Source: Brevundimonas sp. NIBR10 (GTDB lineage Bacteria; Pseudomonadota; Alphaproteobacteria; Caulobacterales; Caulobacteraceae). From it: a stretch of 64,000 nucleotides of DNA. A program made the translations under genes and the position numbers. Numbering within the stretch: position 1 is the stretch's first letter; each line of letters starts with the position of its first letter. Under the pieces are notes generated by a model, which was not told where the DNA came from, ran no database searches, and saw only the letters and a program-made list of their open reading frames with translations. This document shows, piece after piece, positions 45,772 to 55,109 of this stretch. The stretch covers positions 1,860,001 to 1,924,000 of the forward strand of contig NZ_CP115464.1 of the NCBI RefSeq assembly GCF_027912515.1, written 5' to 3'.

Positions 45772-46682
45772 AGGATCAACGCCCGCCGCAACGCCGGCAC
45801 AGCCAGGACCAGGTCACGCGTCACCAGGTCGGCGAAGAAGTCGGCACCGACCGTGCCCAGGTGGGTGTAGTCGAACGACAGCTTGGCCTGGCCCATCGGC
45901 TCGACCGCCGCATTGTTCTGGGCTGTCACCGCGACCGCCGGGGTGTTCGGTGCCACCGGGGCGGGTGCAACCGGGGCGTTGCCCGACGCCGGGATGGTGG
46001 TCCCCGTCAGCAGGGCGGCACCGACCTCGGGCAGCGGCGCGGCCTGGGCGAAGCGCGCCGACATCGCAGGACCCAGGGCCTGAACGGCGGCGGCGCTGGA
46101 GGCATTCAGGTCCACCAGGGGCGTATTGGTTTCGACGGCGACCCGGCGGATGGCCTCGGCCCAGGGATCGAGGTCGTTCTGCAACTGGCCGTCTACGAAC
46201 TGGCGGCGGGTCAGGGGCGTGACCAGGACGGGGATGGCACCGCGCGCACGGGTCTCCTCGACATAGCGTTTCAGGTTGGCGGGAAACTCGGTGGCGAGGT
46301 CGGTGGAGCGGCCCGGCTTGCCCGGCTGGTCGTTGTGCCCGAACTGGATCAGCACATAGGTGGCGACATAGTTGGGCGTGGACATCTCCCCCAGCGCGAT
46401 GTCCCAGGACCCCTCGGTCCGATAGTTGCCGCTGCTCCGTCCGCCGCGCGCCAGATTGGTGCAGGTCAGGAACGAGGTGACGTGCTGTGCGCAAAAGCTT
46501 GGACCCCAGCCGCCGGCGACGGCGGTGGTGGAATCACCGACGAGAATGATCTTCGACGCCCGGATGGGCTGGGCCGGCGGAACGACGTTGGCGGGGGTCG
46601 GGGCGGTCGTCTGGGCCAGAGCGGGGGAGGCCATGAGGGCGACACTGGCGGCCGCGATCTTCAGGGTCAGGCGCATCGTCAA
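45768..46682 (-). CDS. Rhamnogalacturonan acetylesterase (SGNH/GDSL hydrolase)
   Basis: This 304-residue exported esterase removes acetyl groups from the pectin backbone. A signal peptide ends near SPALAQT. The SGNH blocks are ILVGDSTTAV (nucleophile serine), NLARGGRSSGNY, LIQFGHNDQPGKPGR (block III) and DYTHLGTVGADFFA (catalytic Asp and His). An Ala/Pro-rich insert of about 60 residues precedes the last block, which is unusual. It is convergent with uxuB, with overlapping stops, and lies downstream of the receptor gene beyond a terminator. Confidence 0.88.
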   Translation of the reverse strand: MTMRLTLKIAAASVALMASPALAQTTAPTPANVVPPAQPIRASKIILVGDSTTAVAGGWGPSFCAQHVTSFLTCTNLARGGRSSGNYRTEGSWDIALGEMSTPNYVATYVLIQFGHNDQPGKPGRSTDLATEFPANLKRYVEETRARGAIPVLVTPLTRRQFVDGQLQNDLDPWAEAIRRVAVETNTPLVDLNASSAAAVQALGPAMSARFAQAAPLPEVGAALLTGTTIPASGNAPVAPAPVAPNTPAVAVTAQNNAAVEPMGQAKLSFDYTHLGTVGADFFADLVTRDLVLAVPALRRALIL

Positions 46683-46692
46683 TCGGTCCTTG

Positions 46693-46726
46693 AAAGAAAA
46701 ACGGCGCCGGCCGAAGCCGACGCCGT
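46693..46726 (-). terminator. Intrinsic terminator after the TonB-dependent receptor
   Basis: On the minus strand ACGGCGTCGGC-TTCG-GCCGGCGCCGT forms an 11-bp stem with one mismatch and a UUCG tetraloop, followed by TTTTTCTTTC. It lies 25 bp after the receptor stop and 10 bp before the esterase start, so the esterase needs readthrough or its own promoter. Confidence 0.8.
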
Positions 46727-46751
46727 GTCGAGGTTCAGGAGAGATGGGTGA

Positions 46752-49700
46752 TCAGAACGTCATCCGTGCGCCGACGAAGAACTGACGGCCGTTGCGGCCA
46801 TAGGAGGTCGTGACGGGGTCTTCCGAATAGGCCCAGCGGTCATTGGCCTGGTCGGTCAGGTTCAGGGCTTCGGCCGTGACGCTGATCAGATCGGTGAGCT
46901 TGTAGGTGGCCGAGAAGTCGATGTTGGTCGTCGCCGCGCTACCACCGAAGTCGTTGACCAGCGGGCTGTCGCAAACGCCGGGATCGCAGGTGCCGGTCGC
47001 GAGCGGATACGTCGTCTGGTATTCGGCCCGGTAGGAGGTCGAAACCCGAGCGGTGAACTTCTCGACCTCATAGTAGAGCGTGAAGTTGAACGCATCCGGC
47101 GAAGCGCCGAGGAATGGTCCCTTGCCCACCACCAGCGGCTGCGGGCTGAGGATGTAGTTCAGCTCGCTCTCGATGTGGGTGTAGTTGGCCTGGATGCCCA
47201 GGTTCGAGAAATACCAGGGCAGGAAGCGCAGGTTCTGCTGATAGGCGATCTCGATGCCCGTCAGGGTGCCGCCCGGCGCATCGCGGAACTGGCGGATGCC
47301 AAAGACCTGGTTGCTGTCGATATAGGCGCGCTGGTTGGCAAGGTTCACATTGGGCACGGCGCCCGGTGCGTCGAGGAAGGCTTCACGCAACTGGGCGATC
47401 TGATCGGCGGTCAGAATCTCCGTCAGACGCCCCTCGCCGACCAGAGTCTGCGGGAAGCTGGAGATGTCCTTGTTGAACACGGCGACCGAGAACAGGGCGT
47501 CGCGGGCGAAGTACCACTCGATCCCGAAGTCGAGGTTGGTGGCGCGGAACGGCTGCAGCTTGGGATTGCCCAGGGTGATGGAGCCGCCGGTGGTCGTGCC
47601 CGCCGTATTGGGCACCGAGAAGGCCGTGATGCTAGGTGCCAGGTTACCCAGCAGCGGACGCGCCATGACCTTGGCCGCGCCGAAGCGCAGATAGAGGTCG
47701 TCCATCACCTCATAGACGAGGTTGACCGATGGCAGGGTGTCATCATAGTCGTTAACCGCCCGAACCGGACGGGCCGTGGTGGTCAGGCCGGCGGATTCCA
47801 GCTCGGTAAGGGCGTAGCGGACGCCGAGGTTACCGCGCAGTTCGCGATCGAACAGCAGGGTGTTGAAGTCGGCCTGGAGATAGAAGCTGGTGTCCACTTC
47901 ATCCACGCCGAACTTGCTGGCGGGGCTGCGCAGATCCGACAGACGCCAGTCGCCGTAGGTGTTGATGCAGTCGCAGTCGAAGCCGTAGCGGGCCTTGAAC
48001 GCTTCCAGGTTTGGCGCCCAGAATGAGGTCGGCATGCCGGCCGGCACATCCAGACCCTGGCCCCACTGAACCAGTTGACCCATTTCACGGGTGTTGGTCC
48101 GGGTGGCGCCTTCCAGGAAGCTTGGGTTGACCGTGTCGCCGATCAGCCGCTCAAACTGGTTGGTGCTGAAGCCGAAGCGACGCTGACCGCCGCCGAACTT
48201 GAGCGTGATCTGGTCGTTGGCGTCGAAGGTGAAGTCCAGGCGGCCGCCGCTATAGGTGTTCTCGGTCTCGCGCCGATAGTGGCGGATGGCCGAGAAGCCC
48301 TTGACGAAGTCCCACTTGGTCGGATCGGCCACATCGAAACCGAAGTTCATCAGCGGGAAGTCGCCGCCGCCCCGTGCGTCATAGATGAAGTAGTCGTTGC
48401 CCGGGGTGCCGTTGCCGGAGTCCATGCGGTTGAACTCGGCCAGCAGGCCGGTGCTGACGTTGGTGGACTTGGACGCGCCGTAGAGGGCCTGCATCCGGAA
48501 CCGGTCCGAGAACTCGTGATCGACGTGCACCGACAGCTGCTGGAACTCGGTGGTGTAGGCTCCGGAGTCCGCCGCCGAACGCATGTCGACGTTGCCGAGC
48601 TTCAGATACTCCGCCTGAGACCCATCGGCGCTGAGCGCCGCATCGATCAGTCTGATCGCAGGACGCCCGATGAACGAGCCCCGCGCCGCCAGGCCATAGG
48701 CGTCCGCCACATAGCCGGGCGAGTTCGTGTTATTGTAGTATTCGTAGGTGTCGAGGTTGTTAGGGTTGAAGCTGAAGGCATAGCCAGGAACAAGGTTTGT
48801 TCCCCCGCAATCGATCGCGTCACGAATCCTGGCGCCGTCCGCTCCGGTCAGAACGCCTTGCGCCGTACAGTTGGCATAGAGGCCCCGCCGCTGGGTTGCC
48901 GAACCCTGGTTGGTGTTGGCTGTGCCGGCGCTGGGGGCACCCGGACGGGCGGTATTGAAGCTGTAGTTGGTGGCGTTGGGGATGACGCCCGAGGTGTTGT
49001 TGCGGTTCAGGCCGACCGGAACGATCTGATAGTTGACCGATTCACTGTCGAACTTGGAGAAGAGGCCGTCCAGGCTGACCGTAGTACGATCGGTCGGCCG
49101 CCATTGGCCGCTCAGCGTCACACCGACGCGCTCCTGGCTGATCTCGCGATGGTTGACGGTCGGCAGGGCGGGAATACGCACCAGCGACCCACGCCCCGTG
49201 CCGTTGATCAAGGCATAGGCCGCCGCATTTGACCCGGTAAGCAGCGCCAGGGCGTTGGGGTTGGTCACGTTCGGGATAAGCGAGCCGGTCGGCAGGGCGA
49301 AGCCCTGGCGTTCGGTGCCCGCCGGGCTGCTGGTGCCCTGGAAGGTCGCGCCACGATAGGCGTAGTCGCTCTGGCCGGCCTGGCGCTCATAGGTGTCGCT
49401 GAGCGTGTCGCGCTTGTTGTAGGCGATCGACCCCAGCAGACCGAACTCGCCCAGACCGTTGACCGACCAGCGGTCGGAGGCCAGCAGGGCGACACGCGGA
49501 TTGTGCTTTTCGCCGTTCTCGTAATAGGCGTCCTGAAGCGACACGGCGAAGCGACGACCGCTGAAGTTGAATGGTCGTCCGGCGACCAGATCGACGGTAG
49601 CGCCCAGCGCGCCTTCATCGGTTTCAGCCGAGGCGGTCTTCTGGACCTTCAGCGAGCTGAACAGTTCCGAGGCGAAGGTGTTGAAGTCGAAGCCGCGCCC

Positions 49701-50123
49701 GCGGTTGGGGCTGGAGCCGGCGTCGTTGGAGCCGGAAGTCGACAGGGTCTCTAGGCCGTTCAGTCGCACGCGGGTGAAGTCGCCGCCCAGACCACGAACC
49801 GAGATCGTCCGGCCCTCGCCGTTGTCGCGATCGATCGACACGCCCGGCAGGCGCTGCAGCGATTCGGCCAGGTTGGCGTCGGGGAAGTCGGCGATGTCCT
49901 CGGCGTTGATCGCGTCGACCATCACGTTCGAGTTGCGCTTGGTGTCCAGGGCGCGGCGAAGGGCGGCGCGGAAGCCGGTGACCACGATTTCATCGACCTC
50001 GGCGACTTCGTCCTGCGACGGCTCGGCGGGCGTCGTCTGGGCCGCGACCGGGGCGGCGAAGGCGGCGGTCATCAGGGCGACTGCGGAGGCGCAGTAGAGC
50101 GCGCGGGTGCGTGAGTTCAACAT
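46752..50123 (-). CDS. TonB-dependent receptor, Caulobacter/Xanthomonas glycan type
   Basis: This 1123-residue outer-membrane receptor should import pectin oligosaccharides, by context. A signal peptide ends near APVAAQT. A TonB-box-like EIVVTGFRAALRRAL and a plug domain with IADFPDANLAESLQRLPGVSIDRDNGEG and RGLGGDFTRVRLNG follow, then a barrel ending in an aromatic strand (GRQFFVGARMTF). The plug matches the TIGR01782 group that dominates in Caulobacterales. ATG 50123 has GGGAGGAG upstream. The gap before the gene holds a perfect TGACACCGGTGTCA palindrome, and the gene ends at its own terminator. Confidence 0.95.
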   Translation of the reverse strand: MLNSRTRALYCASAVALMTAAFAAPVAAQTTPAEPSQDEVAEVDEIVVTGFRAALRRALDTKRNSNVMVDAINAEDIADFPDANLAESLQRLPGVSIDRDNGEGRTISVRGLGGDFTRVRLNGLETLSTSGSNDAGSSPNRGRGFDFNTFASELFSSLKVQKTASAETDEGALGATVDLVAGRPFNFSGRRFAVSLQDAYYENGEKHNPRVALLASDRWSVNGLGEFGLLGSIAYNKRDTLSDTYERQAGQSDYAYRGATFQGTSSPAGTERQGFALPTGSLIPNVTNPNALALLTGSNAAAYALINGTGRGSLVRIPALPTVNHREISQERVGVTLSGQWRPTDRTTVSLDGLFSKFDSESVNYQIVPVGLNRNNTSGVIPNATNYSFNTARPGAPSAGTANTNQGSATQRRGLYANCTAQGVLTGADGARIRDAIDCGGTNLVPGYAFSFNPNNLDTYEYYNNTNSPGYVADAYGLAARGSFIGRPAIRLIDAALSADGSQAEYLKLGNVDMRSAADSGAYTTEFQQLSVHVDHEFSDRFRMQALYGASKSTNVSTGLLAEFNRMDSGNGTPGNDYFIYDARGGGDFPLMNFGFDVADPTKWDFVKGFSAIRHYRRETENTYSGGRLDFTFDANDQITLKFGGGQRRFGFSTNQFERLIGDTVNPSFLEGATRTNTREMGQLVQWGQGLDVPAGMPTSFWAPNLEAFKARYGFDCDCINTYGDWRLSDLRSPASKFGVDEVDTSFYLQADFNTLLFDRELRGNLGVRYALTELESAGLTTTARPVRAVNDYDDTLPSVNLVYEVMDDLYLRFGAAKVMARPLLGNLAPSITAFSVPNTAGTTTGGSITLGNPKLQPFRATNLDFGIEWYFARDALFSVAVFNKDISSFPQTLVGEGRLTEILTADQIAQLREAFLDAPGAVPNVNLANQRAYIDSNQVFGIRQFRDAPGGTLTGIEIAYQQNLRFLPWYFSNLGIQANYTHIESELNYILSPQPLVVGKGPFLGASPDAFNFTLYYEVEKFTARVSTSYRAEYQTTYPLATGTCDPGVCDSPLVNDFGGSAATTNIDFSATYKLTDLISVTAEALNLTDQANDRWAYSEDPVTTSYGRNGRQFFVGARMTF

Positions 50124-50209
50124 TTCGGGTCTCCTCCCAGGGTGCCCGCCCCTCTGTGGGAACTGGACAGAATCTCGCCGACTTTTGGCCCGCTGAATAA
50201 GGCGATGTC

Positions 50210-50223
50210 TGACACCGGTGTCA
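50210..50223. promoter_or_regulatory. LacI-family-type operator TGACACCGGTGTCA
   Basis: This perfect 14-bp palindrome with a central CG lies 87 bp upstream of the receptor start. The form (A/C-rich half-site, central CG) is typical of LacI-family operators. Ten of the fourteen bases recur upstream of uxaC at 42851-42860. No LacI-family gene is in the window. Confidence 0.65.
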
Positions 50224-50335
50224 ACCACAGAAATGAAACGTCGTACAAATCGCCGCCTCTGTGACAATCTGCACAGGTCCCATTCGGCGGAACCGGCGAC
50301 GACACGGAGGCATTTGCGCGGGGACGGAGGATGTC

Positions 50336-50788
50336 ATGGCCAGATTGAAGGTCTTCACATGGTCTGACGGCTTCCACGCCTTTACCGTGGCGGCGTCATC
50401 GCGCCCCAAGGCCTTGAAGGCATGGGGTATGAGCCAGGACATCTTCAAGTCGGGGTTGGCGCGGGAGATCACCGATGGCCCGGCCTTCGACGCCGCCCAG
50501 GCGCAGCCGGGTGAGGTGATCCAGACGGGGGAGGCAATCGATCCGGGCGAAATTTCAAAGGCACCCCGACGCGGGCCCGATTCCGGACCCACGCCTGCTC
50601 AGAAGGCGCGGGTTGCGGACCTAGAAGAACGACTGGAACGCCTCGACGCCAAACAGGCGACCGAGATGGGCAATATCGCGGCCGAGGTGGCCGCGTTACA
50701 GAAACAGAGGTCGGTTCTGGAAGGTAACTATGAGGCGGCGCGGCGTGATCTGGTTGCTCGCCTGAAGGCGGCGCGGGCCAGCCGTTGA
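50336..50788 (+). CDS. Coiled-coil protein with conserved N-terminal domain
   Basis: This 150-residue protein has an N-terminal domain of about 65 residues ([37 protein letters not shown]). From memory it resembles a small family in Caulobacter and Sphingomonas often labelled 'cell envelope biogenesis protein TolA', a label without functional proof. A C-terminal coiled coil (about 90-150: [34 protein letters not shown]) follows. ATG 50336 has GGACGGAGG upstream. The function is unknown. Confidence 0.75.
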   Translation: MARLKVFTWSDGFHAFTVAASSRPKALKAWGMSQDIFKSGLAREITDGPAFDAAQAQPGEVIQTGEAIDPGEISKAPRRGPDSGPTPAQKARVADLEERLERLDAKQATEMGNIAAEVAALQKQRSVLEGNYEAARRDLVARLKAARASR

Positions 50789-50792
50789 GCCC

Positions 50793-50978
50793 TTATTCAG
50801 CCGCCATGGCGTAGATTTCGCGGCTTTCCTGGATCATCGCGCGCATCTCGCAGACGCACTTGGCGCACTGGGCCTGGCACTGGTTGCGGGCGAAGACGTC
50901 GCGAGGGCGCGTGGCACCCGCCTCGATGGCGAGGGCGACGTCACGCTGGCGAAGGCCATTGCAGTTGCACACGTACAC
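50793..50978 (-). CDS. bfd: Bacterioferritin-associated ferredoxin
   Basis: This 61-residue BFD-type [2Fe-2S] protein donates electrons to bacterioferritin to release stored iron. The cluster ligands are in [13 protein letters not shown] (CxC, residues 4 and 6) and in [14 protein letters not shown], which holds the CxxC pair. GTG 50978 gives the family N-terminus; the longer open frame on this strand has no support. Two Fur-box-like sequences lie 26-75 bp upstream, as expected for an iron-starvation gene. It is convergent with the coiled-coil gene and divergent from thiE. Confidence 0.88.
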   Translation of the reverse strand: MYVCNCNGLRQRDVALAIEAGATRPRDVFARNQCQAQCAKCVCEMRAMIQESREIYAMAAE

Positions 50979-51002
50979 GGAAAGGCAGATCCCGAAGCCG
51001 AA

Positions 51003-51053
51003 CTGAGAATGGTTCTCTGTAGCACAGATTCCTGCGCCTGCAAGTCGTTCGCA
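51003..51053. promoter_or_regulatory. Two Fur-box-like sites between bfd and thiE
   Basis: TGAGAATGGTTCTCT (51004-51018) contains the inverted repeat GAGAA-tgg-TTCTC and resembles alphaproteobacterial Fur boxes of the form TGAGAATGATTCGCA. TGCAAGTCGTTCGCA (51039-51053) is a second, weaker match. Control of bfd by Fur, or by Irr, is inferred from similarity and function. Confidence 0.5.
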
Positions 51054-51098
51054 TTGTCGCGGGTTGACGCACGCAACCGTGCGGGGCAGGCGGACGTC

Positions 51099-51779
51099 AT
51101 GGCCAGACCTTCCAGTATTCCTGAACGCCCGCAAACCCGACTCTACCTCATCACGCCACCCCGGATCGACGATCTGGACGCGTTTGCCGGGCAGCTCGAA
51201 GCCGCGCTCGGGGCGGGTGATGTGGCGGCCTTGCAGGTCCGGCTGAAGCCGGCCGACGAGGCGACGATTCGCGCGGCGGTGACGCGCCTGGCCCCGATCG
51301 CGCGGAGGCATGATGTGGCGTTGATCCTCAACGACCGTCCGGACCTGGCCGCCGATCTGGGGTGTGACGGGGTTCATGTGGGTCAGTCGGACGCGTCGGT
51401 CGCCTCGGCGCGGCGGCTGATGGGGTCCGCCGCCATGATCGGTGCGACCTGCCACGACAGCCGCGACCTTGCCATGGAGGCGGCGGAGGCGGGGGCCGAC
51501 TATGTCGCGTTCGGGGCCTTCTTTGCGACCGACACCAAGGAAACCACGCACCGGCCCGATCCGGAAATCCTGTCCATCTGGCAGCAGACCATCGAGACAC
51601 CGTGCGTGGCGATCGGCGGGATCACGGTCGACAATGCCGCAGGTCTGGCCCTGGCCGGCGCGGACTTCGTCGCCGTCAGCGCCGGGGTCTGGGCCTATCC
51701 CGAGGGGCCAGGCGAGGCGGTGCGCGCTTTCAATGCCGTTCTGGCCCAGGCCTGGGAGGCGGCGTCCGGTCGGGGCTAA
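51099..51779 (+). CDS. thiE: Thiamine phosphate synthase
   Basis: This 226-residue TIM-barrel enzyme joins HMP-PP and thiazole phosphate to make thiamine phosphate. It shows [11 protein letters not shown] at the start, [67 protein letters not shown] and [14 protein letters not shown]. The motif order matches ThiE/TenI, and the intact substrate-binding residues favour a synthase. ATG 51099 was chosen; the frame upstream lies in the regulatory region. No TPP riboswitch is apparent. Confidence 0.88.
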   Translation: MARPSSIPERPQTRLYLITPPRIDDLDAFAGQLEAALGAGDVAALQVRLKPADEATIRAAVTRLAPIARRHDVALILNDRPDLAADLGCDGVHVGQSDASVASARRLMGSAAMIGATCHDSRDLAMEAAEAGADYVAFGAFFATDTKETTHRPDPEILSIWQQTIETPCVAIGGITVDNAAGLALAGADFVAVSAGVWAYPEGPGEAVRAFNAVLAQAWEAASGRG

Positions 51780-51844
51780 CTTCACCGGATATTAGGGAGG
51801 CGGGGCGATAGATTGCCGTCCCGTTTCGATCCGAGTCCTGCCTG

Positions 51845-53533
51845 ATGTCCGTCAGCCGCGTGCTGGAAGCTCCAACCAGGCCCCTTGCGCCTGCCCCTGT
51901 ACGTCGGCCCGCGCGAGCGGGGGCGGCGGGTCCGAGCACGGCGTTTGCACAGCCCCTGGGGCCGCTGGCGACGGCCTGCGCGGTAGTCCTGCTGACGGTC
52001 CTGGGCATTCGTTTTGGGATGACGACCGAGGGCGTCGTCGTGATGTGGCTGGCCAATGCGGTCGCCTCGGCGATCTGGGTCCGGACCGGCAAGGGTCTGG
52101 CGTTTGACCTCTGCTTCGGTGGGCTCGTCATCGGCGGCCTGTTGGCGGGTCTGCTGCTCATGGGGTACGCGCCGTTCGCGTCCCTGTCGTTGGCGGCTGT
52201 CAACGGGGTGGAGATCGTAGCCGCCGTCCTGCTGATGCGGCGCTTCGCCCCCGGTCAAAGCCTGTCCACGGTTCGATCCGCCGTCACCGTGATCGGCGTG
52301 TCTGCTCTCGTCGCGCCGTTGATCGGAGCCGGACTGGGCTGTCTGGTTCTGGCCAACCTGAAAGGAGTACCGCTCCTCACCGGTTTCCAGATGTGGTGGT
52401 TTGGCCACGCCCTGGGCATGACGCTGATCCTGCCCATAGTTCTGGGCGTCAACGGCCGGTCGGCCAAGGTTCTGATCGATCCCGTCAGAATGGCGGAGTG
52501 GATCGGCCTCCTGGCCATGCTGACCGCCGTGGCGTGGGCCTACTATATTCTGAGGCTGGGACCGGTGTCGTTCATTCTCAACATGCTGCTGGTCATCATC
52601 GCAGCGCGTTTGCGATTGACCGGCGTCGCCATTTCGATGCTGGCGACCGCCGTTATCATGTTCTGGTCTATCCTCTACGGGGAACCGCCTCAATCCCTGG
52701 TCGGATTTGACCCCGGCATCAGAGTTCTGACTTCGCAGTTGATGCTTCTGTCCGTCTGCATGCCTTTCATGCTCGTCGCCGCACTTCTGAACCAGGTGGA
52801 TGGCCTGACCGAGCGGGCCAAGGCGGGACAGCAACGCGCCGAACTGGCCTCAGAGTCCAAGTCCCGCCTGCTCGCCAACGTCGCCCATGAGATCAAGAGC
52901 CCGGTGGCCGGAGTCATCGGCATCGGCGACCTGTGGTCCTCGGGTCAACTGGGTCCGGTCACGGCGACGCAGAAGGAAATGGCCGACATGCTGGTCAAGA
53001 CCGCGCGGCAGGTCGAGACCCTGGCCCACGACCTGCTGGACGTGGCGCGGGCAGAGTCCGGGGCCGTCAAGGTCGAGCTGCGGCCCACCGATGTGGTCGG
53101 GGTGATCGAGGATGTGTGCCGGTCCACCGCCATGCGCCCTGACGCCCAGGGACTGAAGGTGAAGGTCGAGGGCGAGGGCATCGGCTTGATCGCCCAGGCC
53201 GATTCCCAGCGTCTGACCCAGGTGATCGACAATTTCGCGACCAATGCCGTCAAGTACGGTGCGGCCGGCGGGGCGGTGACATTCCGGGCTCTCCGCATCC
53301 CCTTCGGCATCCGGATCGAGGTCTCCGACAAGGGGCCTGGCCTGACGCCTCAAAAGCAGACCCAGCTGTTCGAGCCGTTCAATCGCCTGGGACTCGAGCG
53401 CAGCACGGTCGAGGGCCACGGCATCGGTCTGGCCCTGGCCAAGCGGCTCGTTGAGCTCCAGGGCGGATCGATCGGGGTCGAGTCGGCACCGGGCGAAGGT
53501 GCGACCTTCTGGGTTGAACTGCCCGCCGCCTGA
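51845..53533 (+). CDS. Sensor histidine kinase with MASE1-type membrane domain
   Basis: This 562-residue kinase has about eight N-terminal membrane helices (about 40-310) of the MASE1 type, including GIRFGMTTEGVVVMWLANAVASAIWVRTG. The HisKA helix has LANVAHEIKSPVAG with phospho-acceptor H348. The ATPase has DNFATNAVKYG, VSDKGPGLTPQ and EGHGIGLALAKRL. There is no receiver domain and no response regulator gene nearby, so it is an orphan. The cytochrome bd genes follow 124 bp later on the same strand. Confidence 0.92.
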   Translation: MSVSRVLEAPTRPLAPAPVRRPARAGAAGPSTAFAQPLGPLATACAVVLLTVLGIRFGMTTEGVVVMWLANAVASAIWVRTGKGLAFDLCFGGLVIGGLLAGLLLMGYAPFASLSLAAVNGVEIVAAVLLMRRFAPGQSLSTVRSAVTVIGVSALVAPLIGAGLGCLVLANLKGVPLLTGFQMWWFGHALGMTLILPIVLGVNGRSAKVLIDPVRMAEWIGLLAMLTAVAWAYYILRLGPVSFILNMLLVIIAARLRLTGVAISMLATAVIMFWSILYGEPPQSLVGFDPGIRVLTSQLMLLSVCMPFMLVAALLNQVDGLTERAKAGQQRAELASESKSRLLANVAHEIKSPVAGVIGIGDLWSSGQLGPVTATQKEMADMLVKTARQVETLAHDLLDVARAESGAVKVELRPTDVVGVIEDVCRSTAMRPDAQGLKVKVEGEGIGLIAQADSQRLTQVIDNFATNAVKYGAAGGAVTFRALRIPFGIRIEVSDKGPGLTPQKQTQLFEPFNRLGLERSTVEGHGIGLALAKRLVELQGGSIGVESAPGEGATFWVELPAA

Positions 53534-53657
53534 CGTTAACCGATGTGCGTAACCCTGGCCGTGCGGCGTCGCGTCGCGCGCTCTATCGCCCGTAGACTCT
53601 GCCCTGGCGAAGGCGCAGTCAACCTGCACTGACTAGGGTTATTCGGGACACCTGACC

Positions 53658-55109
53658 GTGGACTTCGACGCACTTCTGCTGTCGCGACTGCAATTCGCCT
53701 TCACCATTGCCTTCCACATTCTGTTTCCCGCCTTCACGATCGGGCTGGCGGCCTATCTGGCGGTGCTGGAGGGGCTTTGGCTGGCGACGAAGCGTCAGGC
53801 CTTCATGACCCTGTACCTGTTCTGGGTGAAGATCTTCGCCCTCAGCTTCGGCATGGGCGTGGTGTCGGGGGTGGTGCTGTCCTACCAGTTCGGCACCAAC
53901 TGGTCGGAGTTCATCCGCCTGACCGGCGGGGTGATCGGGCCCTTGCTGGCCTATGAGGTGCTGACGGCCTTCTTCCTCGAGGCGTCGTTCCTGGGGGTCA
54001 TGCTGTTCGGCTGGAAGAAGGTCGGGCCACGGTTGCATTTCGCCGCGACGGTGCTGGTGGCGATCGGGACGACGATTTCGGCCTTCTGGATCCTGTCGGC
54101 CAACTCGTGGATGCAGACGCCGCAGGGGTTTCAGATCATGGCCGACGGCCGGTTCGAGGCGACCGACTACTGGCAGGTCATCTTCAACCCCAGCTTCCCG
54201 TCGCGCTTGGCCCACATGCTTTTGGCGGCCTTCATCACCACAGGGCTGGTGGTTGGAGCCGTGTCCGCATACCGGCTGCTTAAGGACCGGACGGCTGGCG
54301 TCAAAACCGAGGGTTGGAGCGAGAGCCGGATATCGTTGGTGATGGCGGTTGGCCTGATCGCCGTGCTCGCACCTATGCAACTGATCGTGGGCCATGAGTC
54401 GGGCATGGTCGCGCACAAGTATCAGCCGTCCAAGACCGCTGCGATCGAAGGCTATTGGGAGACCCGGGCTGATCAGCCGCTGCACCTGTTTGGCATTCCT
54501 GATCGAGGTGCCCAGAAAAATCACCTGCAGGTGTCTGTCCCCGGCATCGGCAATCTGATCCAGGGCGTGCCGAAGGACGAGGTCATCAAGGGGCTGGATT
54601 CCTATGCGCGCGAGGACCAGCCCCCGCCCCTGATTCCCTTCTTCGCCTTCCGGATCATGGTTGGGCTGGGCCTGCTGATGATCGGCCTGGGGGCGTGGGG
54701 CGCTGTGTTGATCTGGCGCAAGCGAATCTTCGACAGTCCCTGGTTCCTGCGCTTCGCTCTGGTCATGGGACCGTCCGGATTCCTGGCGGTTCTGGCGGGC
54801 TGGATGGTGACCGAGGTCGGACGCCAGCCCTGGCTGGTCTATGGCGTGCTGAGAACGAGAGACGCGGTGTCCCCGGTGACGACCGGCGAGGTGGCGATCT
54901 CGCTGACCGCCTATGTCCTGGTCTATTCGATCGTGTTCACCGCCGGGGCTATATTCATCCTTAGGCTTATGGCCGAGGGTCCGGTGGCGGCGAAGACCGA
55001 GCCGGCACCACGCGGACAGCGGGCACCGGGCACGCCGCTGGCCAAGGCGCCGGAGGACACCACGCCGGGCGACGACGGCCCTGACGGCGTACTGGGAGGT
55101 CCGAAATGA
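53658..55109 (+). CDS. cydA: Cytochrome bd-type quinol oxidase subunit I (cyanide-insensitive type)
   Basis: This 483-residue membrane subunit oxidises quinol and carries the haems. H20 in FAFTIAFHILFPAF, the segment KIFALSFGMGVVSGVVLSYQFG, and EVGRQPWLVYGVLRT near the C-terminus mark the family. It is shorter than canonical CydA in the Q-loop, which fits the CIO subgroup. The C-terminal 35 residues are Pro/Gly-rich. It starts with GTG and overlaps cydB by four bases. Confidence 0.94.
   Translation: MDFDALLLSRLQFAFTIAFHILFPAFTIGLAAYLAVLEGLWLATKRQAFMTLYLFWVKIFALSFGMGVVSGVVLSYQFGTNWSEFIRLTGGVIGPLLAYEVLTAFFLEASFLGVMLFGWKKVGPRLHFAATVLVAIGTTISAFWILSANSWMQTPQGFQIMADGRFEATDYWQVIFNPSFPSRLAHMLLAAFITTGLVVGAVSAYRLLKDRTAGVKTEGWSESRISLVMAVGLIAVLAPMQLIVGHESGMVAHKYQPSKTAAIEGYWETRADQPLHLFGIPDRGAQKNHLQVSVPGIGNLIQGVPKDEVIKGLDSYAREDQPPPLIPFFAFRIMVGLGLLMIGLGAWGAVLIWRKRIFDSPWFLRFALVMGPSGFLAVLAGWMVTEVGRQPWLVYGVLRTRDAVSPVTTGEVAISLTAYVLVYSIVFTAGAIFILRLMAEGPVAAKTEPAPRGQRAPGTPLAKAPEDTTPGDDGPDGVLGGPK

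Noticed and set aside
50979..51098. TPP riboswitch before thiE
   Set aside because: The gap is only 120 bp and holds no recognisable THI-box sequence; it contains Fur-box-like repeats instead.
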